A DNA stretch of 10,004 nt from Ramlibacter sp. (GTDB lineage Bacteria > Pseudomonadota > Gammaproteobacteria > Burkholderiales > Burkholderiaceae): the NCBI GenBank assembly GCA_014376915.1, contig JACMQP010000453.1, positions 1 through 10,004 on the forward strand, given 5' to 3'. A model generated the notes under the pieces. The model worked only from the letters and a program-made list of their open reading frames with translations. It made no database searches and had not been told where the DNA came from. Below, piece after piece: positions 6,777 to 10,004 of the stretch (its first letter is position 1; every line of letters starts with the position of its first letter). A program made the position numbers and the translations under genes.

Positions 6777-6883
6777 CATCAGGGCGCTGGCAAAATCGAG
6801 CGTCAGGGGAGAAATGAGGACCGACCGGGCCGATCCCGGAGGCGACGCAGCGAGCGACCCTCGCGCGTCAAGAACCAACCATC

Positions 6884-7273
6884 GTGGAACTGCGCACCTA
6901 CATCGTCGAAGACAACGCCACGATCCGCGAAAACCTGATCGGGACGCTCGAAGAACTGGCATCTATCAAGGCGCTTGACTGGGCTGAGACCGAGAACGAG
7001 GCGCGCGGCTGGTTGGCGGGGCACAAGGGCGACTGGGACCTGGCCATCGTCGACCTTTTTCTCAAGCAGGGCAGCGGCCTGGGCGTGCTGGAAGCCTGCC
7101 AGGGCCGGCGCGCCGGGCAGCGGGTCGTGGTCCTGAGCAACTATGCGACGGCGGACATGCGCAAGCGCTGCGCCCAGCTGGGAGCGGACGCGGTGTTCGA
7201 CAAATCAAACGAGATCGATGCGCTGGTGGAATACTGCATGGAGCAGTGCAGCCCGTCCGCGCCCGCGCAATGA
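6884..7273 (+). CDS. Single-domain response regulator (receiver only)
   Basis: A 129-residue stand-alone CheY-like receiver with no output domain. The phosphorylation set is complete: acidic pair E9-D10, phosphoacceptor D57 (AIVDLF), S85 in VVVLSNYA in the usual Thr/Ser position, and K107 (VFDKS). The start is GTG at 6884, giving VELRTYIVEDN; no in-frame ATG exists further up and no Shine-Dalgarno precedes it. The only visible ribosome-binding site upstream (AGGGGA, 6805-6810) faces an out-of-frame ATG at 6814. The gene converges on a NarL-type regulator with 15 nt between stops. Such proteins act through protein contacts or as phosphate shuttles or sinks. The nearby histidine kinase is the obvious candidate donor, but that is inference. 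Confidence 0.9.
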   Translation: MELRTYIVEDNATIRENLIGTLEELASIKALDWAETENEARGWLAGHKGDWDLAIVDLFLKQGSGLGVLEACQGRRAGQRVVVLSNYATADMRKRCAQLGADAVFDKSNEIDALVEYCMEQCSPSAPAQ

Positions 7274-7288
7274 GGCGGGCGGCGGGAA

Positions 7289-7921
7289 TCAGTCGATCAG
7301 CTTGTTCTTCAGTGCGTAGTACGTCAGGTCGCTGTTCGACGCCAGGCTCATTTTTTCCATCAGCCGGGTCCGGTAGGTGCTGACCGTCTTGACGCTCAGC
7401 GACAGCGCCTTGGCGATGTCGCCGGCGGTTTCACCTTTGGCCAACTTCAGGAACACCTGGAATTCGCGCTCCGAAAGCTGCTCGTGAGGCGCGCCGCCCT
7501 CTTTGCGATTGAGCTGCTGCGCCAGCAGCTCAGCCACCGCCGGCGAGATGTAGCGACGGCCCAGCGCGATGGTGCGGATGGCGTTGACGATCTCCATCGG
7601 CTCGCACTCCTTGTTCAGGTAGCCGCTCGCGCCCTGGCGGATCAGGTTCATCGCGTAGTGTTCCTCGGGGTAGCCCGAGAGGATGAGGATGCCGACGTCA
7701 GGCGCCTTGGCCCGGATCATGCCCAGCGCGTCGATGCCGCTCTGGCCCGGCATCGACAGGTCCATGACCATCACATCGAGTTCGGTGGTACGGACCAGGT
7801 CGATGGCTTCCCTGCCGCTGGCGGCTTCCCCGACGACACGCAGGTCGACCTGTTCGGCGAAAAACTGCTTCAGTCCCGACCGCACGATGGCATGGTCATC
7901 CACAATTCCGACTTTGATCAT
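7289..7921 (-). CDS. NarL/FixJ-family DNA-binding response regulator
   Basis: A 210-residue two-domain transcription regulator. The receiver (about 1-120) has D8-D9, phosphoacceptor D54 (VMDLSMPG), S82 (LILSGYPEEHY) and K104 (YLNKEC). The LuxR-type helix-turn-helix (about 147-208) carries LSERE, the ETAGDIAKALSLSVKTVSTY recognition region and RLMEKM, as in UvrY/GacA-like regulators. The ATG at 7921 gives the standard MIKVGIVDDH start with a weak GAGA ribosome-binding site. It is divergent from the CHASE3 histidine kinase (76 nt between starts), a HisKA_3-type enzyme that normally phosphorylates NarL-family partners. Its targets are unknown; the palindrome at 6753-6768 and the region between the two genes are candidates. 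Confidence 0.95.
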   Translation of the reverse strand: MIKVGIVDDHAIVRSGLKQFFAEQVDLRVVGEAASGREAIDLVRTTELDVMVMDLSMPGQSGIDALGMIRAKAPDVGILILSGYPEEHYAMNLIRQGASGYLNKECEPMEIVNAIRTIALGRRYISPAVAELLAQQLNRKEGGAPHEQLSEREFQVFLKLAKGETAGDIAKALSLSVKTVSTYRTRLMEKMSLASNSDLTYYALKNKLID

Positions 7922-7997
7922 GTCTGGTTCTCTTTCGCGGTGCCGCAGTGATGATTGGCGATTTTATTCGTAACGAAGGCGGTTTGGAGTGATATTC
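7922..7997. promoter_or_regulatory. Divergent promoter region between response regulator and kinase
   Basis: This 76-bp gap must hold promoters for both genes. TAAAAT on the minus strand (7966-7961) is a 5-of-6 -10 candidate for the regulator. Just beside it is an odd-length palindrome TTCGTAACGAA (7967-7977). No -35 fits well in either direction. A Shine-Dalgarno GGAG (7986-7989) serves the kinase. Confidence 0.4.
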
Positions 7998-9347
7998 ATG
8001 CGATCGTTTTCAATGCCGAAGCCGGTCATCAGCCTGCTTCTGGCGATTCTCGCAGCCCTGATCCTGACCGTGATCAACGAAACCGGCTACAACCGGTCCA
8101 GGGCCGCATTGGACAACATCGCCGATGCGTCTCGAAACCGTGGCTCCCTGAACCGGCTGCTGCAGCACGTCCTGGACGCCGAAACCGGATCGCGCGGCTA
8201 CCTGCTGACCGGCGACCCACGCTATCTGGAGCCATACAGCGCCGCAGTGGCGCAGATCGCCCAGAGTCTGGACAACCTGCGGCTCTTGCACACGGCCAAT
8301 GCCGACGAATTCGCCACCCTGTCCCAGCTGGGACGCAACGTGCAGCGCAAGCTGGCCGAGATGGACCTGTCGGTGCGGATGCGCAAGCAGGGCAACGAGG
8401 AGGCCTGGAAGTTCGTGCTGATGACCGACGTCGGCAAGGAACACATGGACGCCATCCGCGAGCAGGCCACCAAGCTGATCGACGCCAGCGCCGCCCGGAT
8501 GGAACGCAGCCAAGCGCAGGTACGCAAAGCGCTGCTGCTCTCGCGCATCGGGATCGCCGCCGTCGCCATGGCGGGCCTGCTGGCGTTCTACCTGTACCTG
8601 CGCCAGAGCACCGCGTTCAAGCTGGCAAGCGAGCAGCAACAGCGGATCCTGCAGCGGGAGCGCGACCTGCTGGAGCGCCAGGTGCGCGAGCGGACGGCCA
8701 CGCTCGCGGAACTCGCGACCCATCTGCAGCAGGTGCGGGAAGAGGAGCGCGGCCACCTTGCGCGCGAACTGCACGACGAACTCGGCGCCCTGCTGACGGC
8801 TGCCAAGCTCGACGTGGCGCGGCTCAAGTCCAAGCTCGGCACCCAGGCGCCGGAATTCGCCCAGCGGCTGCAGCACCTGACCGAAACCTTAAATAGCGGC
8901 ATCGCCCTGAAGCGCCGCATCATCGAGGACCTGCGGCCGTCCTCGCTGTTTAACCTGGGGCTGACAGCGTCGCTGGAAATCCTGGCGCGCGAGTTCGCCG
9001 AACGCTCGGGCATCGACGTGGCCACCAACCTGGATGCGGTGGAGCTGGACGAATCCAGCCAGCTCACGGTGTACCGGCTGGTGCAGGAGTCGCTGACCAA
9101 CATCGGCAAGTACGCACAGGCCGAGCAGGTCGACATCAGCGTGCGCAACCAGGACGGACATATTGAGGTCGACATCAAGGACAACGGCAAGGGCTTCGAC
9201 ATGTCGGAAGTGCGCTCGTCCACCCACGGGCTGGCCGGCATGAAGCACCGGGTGGAAGCTGCCCGGGGCAAGTTGACGGTCGAGTCGGTGCTGGGGGAAG
9301 GCACCCGCATTAACGCAACGCTGCCACGCAGCGCCGTGACTGCTTGA
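7998..9347 (+). CDS. CHASE3-domain sensor histidine kinase (HisKA_3 type)
   Basis: Inner-membrane sensor kinase, 449 residues. A first membrane helix (about 9-26) is followed by a periplasmic CHASE3 sensor domain (about 33-170, with the signature VLDAETGSRGYLLTGDPRYL). The second helix spans about 180-201 and a coiled-coil linker 205-245. The HisKA_3 dimerisation domain has the phosphorylated H259 in HLARELHDELGALL. The HATPase domain has an N box at about 363-372 (QESLTNIGKY, N368), a G1 box D395-N-G-K-G, and HGLAGMKHR at 410-418. The ATG at 7998 is chosen over a GTG at 7989 because GGAG lies 8 nt before it, and the GTG would overlap that Shine-Dalgarno. The divergent NarL-type regulator is the likely partner and the receiver-only protein a possible second one. 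The signal is unknown. Confidence 0.95.
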   Translation: MRSFSMPKPVISLLLAILAALILTVINETGYNRSRAALDNIADASRNRGSLNRLLQHVLDAETGSRGYLLTGDPRYLEPYSAAVAQIAQSLDNLRLLHTANADEFATLSQLGRNVQRKLAEMDLSVRMRKQGNEEAWKFVLMTDVGKEHMDAIREQATKLIDASAARMERSQAQVRKALLLSRIGIAAVAMAGLLAFYLYLRQSTAFKLASEQQQRILQRERDLLERQVRERTATLAELATHLQQVREEERGHLARELHDELGALLTAAKLDVARLKSKLGTQAPEFAQRLQHLTETLNSGIALKRRIIEDLRPSSLFNLGLTASLEILAREFAERSGIDVATNLDAVELDESSQLTVYRLVQESLTNIGKYAQAEQVDISVRNQDGHIEVDIKDNGKGFDMSEVRSSTHGLAGMKHRVEAARGKLTVESVLGEGTRINATLPRSAVTA

Positions 9348-9518
9348 ACGTCCCGTCCACGTGTCAGCGCTTTCCTACAGGCATCCATCGCGGCCACCGA
9401 CACGCAGTCACGCCTGCCGCTGATGAGCAATGGCTGGCCATGAGACTTATCCTTTCGTTACGTGTTGGCCTCGGAGCGGCGCAGTCGCGGCGCCCGACCA
9501 AAACAAAGGAAGATGAAG

Positions 9519-9683
9519 ATGCTGAACTATGCCGTTGTGTTCCTGGTCATTGCGTTGATTGCCGCCCTGTTCGGCTTCGGCGGCATCGCTGCTGGGGCCG
9601 TGGAGATCGCAAAGATCCTGTTCTTCATCTTCGTGGTGCTGGCGGTAGTGACGTTCATCGTCAGCCTGTTTCGCAAGCGCTAG
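9519..9683 (+). CDS. DUF1328 (YtjA-type) small membrane protein
   Basis: A 54-residue protein of the DUF1328 family (E. coli YtjA, 53 aa). Two membrane helices (about 4-20 and 31-50) flank the conserved GFGGIAAGA turn, and it ends with a basic FRKR tail. The sequence from [17 protein letters not shown] closely follows the family pattern. The ATG at 9519 is chosen because AAGGAAG lies 6-8 nt upstream and the start MLNYAVVF matches the family. The in-frame ATG at 9513 is too close to that site, and the upstream in-frame start at 9462 adds a basic leader not seen in relatives. The family's function is not established. It is preceded by a 171-nt gap after the kinase and so probably has its own promoter. 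Confidence 0.88.
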   Translation: MLNYAVVFLVIALIAALFGFGGIAAGAVEIAKILFFIFVVLAVVTFIVSLFRKR

Positions 9684-9759
9684 CGCGCAACCTCTGTAAA
9701 CGCGGCCGGCGCGTCCGGTACGGTTCCCCCTGTTTCACCATCACCCGAAAGGATTCACC

Positions 9760-9957
9760 ATGAACACCCCGAGCACGAAATCGCTTCGCACCGCCTCCGC
9801 CTCCTACGCTGACGAGGCCTTGACCAGCGCCGAAGTTGCGCTCGACAGCACTCGCCAGCTCGCCAGCCAGGTGCTGGAGCGCGCCAGCGACAAAGTGCGC
9901 GACCTGGGTGACAGCGCCTCCAGCAGGGCCACCAAGGGCGTGGATGCGGCCTCTTAG
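9760..9957 (+). CDS. ElaB/YqjD-like helical protein, frame ends at in-frame TAG (possibly truncated)
   Basis: The 65 codons start MNTPSTKSLRTASASYADEA and encode an Ala/Ser-rich amphipathic helical protein. It resembles the N-terminal part of ElaB/YqjD-like (DUF883-type) proteins, which usually run 100-130 residues and end in a membrane helix. AAGGA lies 8 nt before the ATG. After the TAG at 9955-9957 the same frame stays open to the window edge and reads EAAAAQKQFSRYADV, which fits the expected middle of such a protein. The gene may therefore be interrupted by a CAG-to-TAG change, a sequencing error, or may truly be short. The missing C-terminal anchor would change its location. It follows the DUF1328 gene by 76 nt. 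The family call comes from remembered patterns. Confidence 0.6.
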   Translation: MNTPSTKSLRTASASYADEALTSAEVALDSTRQLASQVLERASDKVRDLGDSASSRATKGVDAAS

Positions 9958-10004
9958 GAGGCTGCCGCAGCGCAAAAGCAGTTCTCTCGCTATGCCGACG
10001 TGAC

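Noticed and set aside
7955..8896. 313-codon plus-strand frame overlapping the histidine kinase
   Set aside because: The kinase frame carries all expected motifs. This frame is Arg/Ala/Pro-rich shadow sequence.
8588..9430. 280-codon minus-strand frame opposite the kinase
   Set aside because: Ser/Arg-rich antisense shadow with no domain and no independent ribosome-binding site.
9433..9452. Possible sigma-54 promoter upstream of DUF1328 (TGGC...)
   Set aside because: The -24-like GG is present but the required GC of the -12 element is missing.
9677..9686. GCGCTAGCGC perfect palindrome at the DUF1328 stop
   Set aside because: It has no loop or T tract, lies inside the stop region, and such GC palindromes are common by chance here.

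Overview
The window is GC-rich, compactly coded DNA of a betaproteobacterium, most likely Burkholderiales (Comamonadaceae-like). The evidence is the gene order (a yibN-type rhodanese, grxC and secB opposite gpmA, ctpA and moeB) and the protein sequences. No sequence search was run, so genus is left open. I see no tRNA, rRNA, CRISPR array, insertion sequence, phage gene or attachment site.

Left part (1-4237), housekeeping. On the minus strand, a membrane-anchored rhodanese, glutaredoxin 3 and the start of SecB form one likely operon, the same trio as in E. coli (yibN-grxC-secB). It shares an 83-bp divergent promoter region with gpmA (glycolytic phosphoglycerate mutase). gpmA is followed by ctpA, an exported PDZ-containing serine peptidase, and moeB, a MoeB/ThiF adenylyltransferase for sulfur-carrier proteins. 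A clear Rho-independent terminator and a degenerate REP-like palindrome lie between ctpA and moeB.

Middle (4243-6883). On the minus strand, a small unrecognised one-helix protein is followed 6 nt later by a 728-residue AsmA-family protein. AsmA converges on moeB with only 5 nt between the stop codons. The 235-bp region upstream of the small gene carries a nested inverted repeat (6728-6776) that looks like a response-regulator operator or a switchable hairpin.

Right part (6884-10004), signalling and envelope or stress-type genes. A single-domain response regulator (+) converges on a NarL/FixJ-type DNA-binding response regulator (-). That regulator diverges from a CHASE3 histidine kinase (+) of the HisKA_3 type, the usual partner of NarL-type regulators. 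Downstream are a DUF1328 (YtjA-type) small membrane protein and the N-terminal part of an ElaB/YqjD-like helical protein. The latter reading frame meets an in-frame TAG but continues as plausible family sequence to the window edge.

Most of the window is ordinary. The points most worth a second look are the nested palindrome upstream of the single-domain regulator, the three-part signalling locus, and the interrupted ElaB-like gene.
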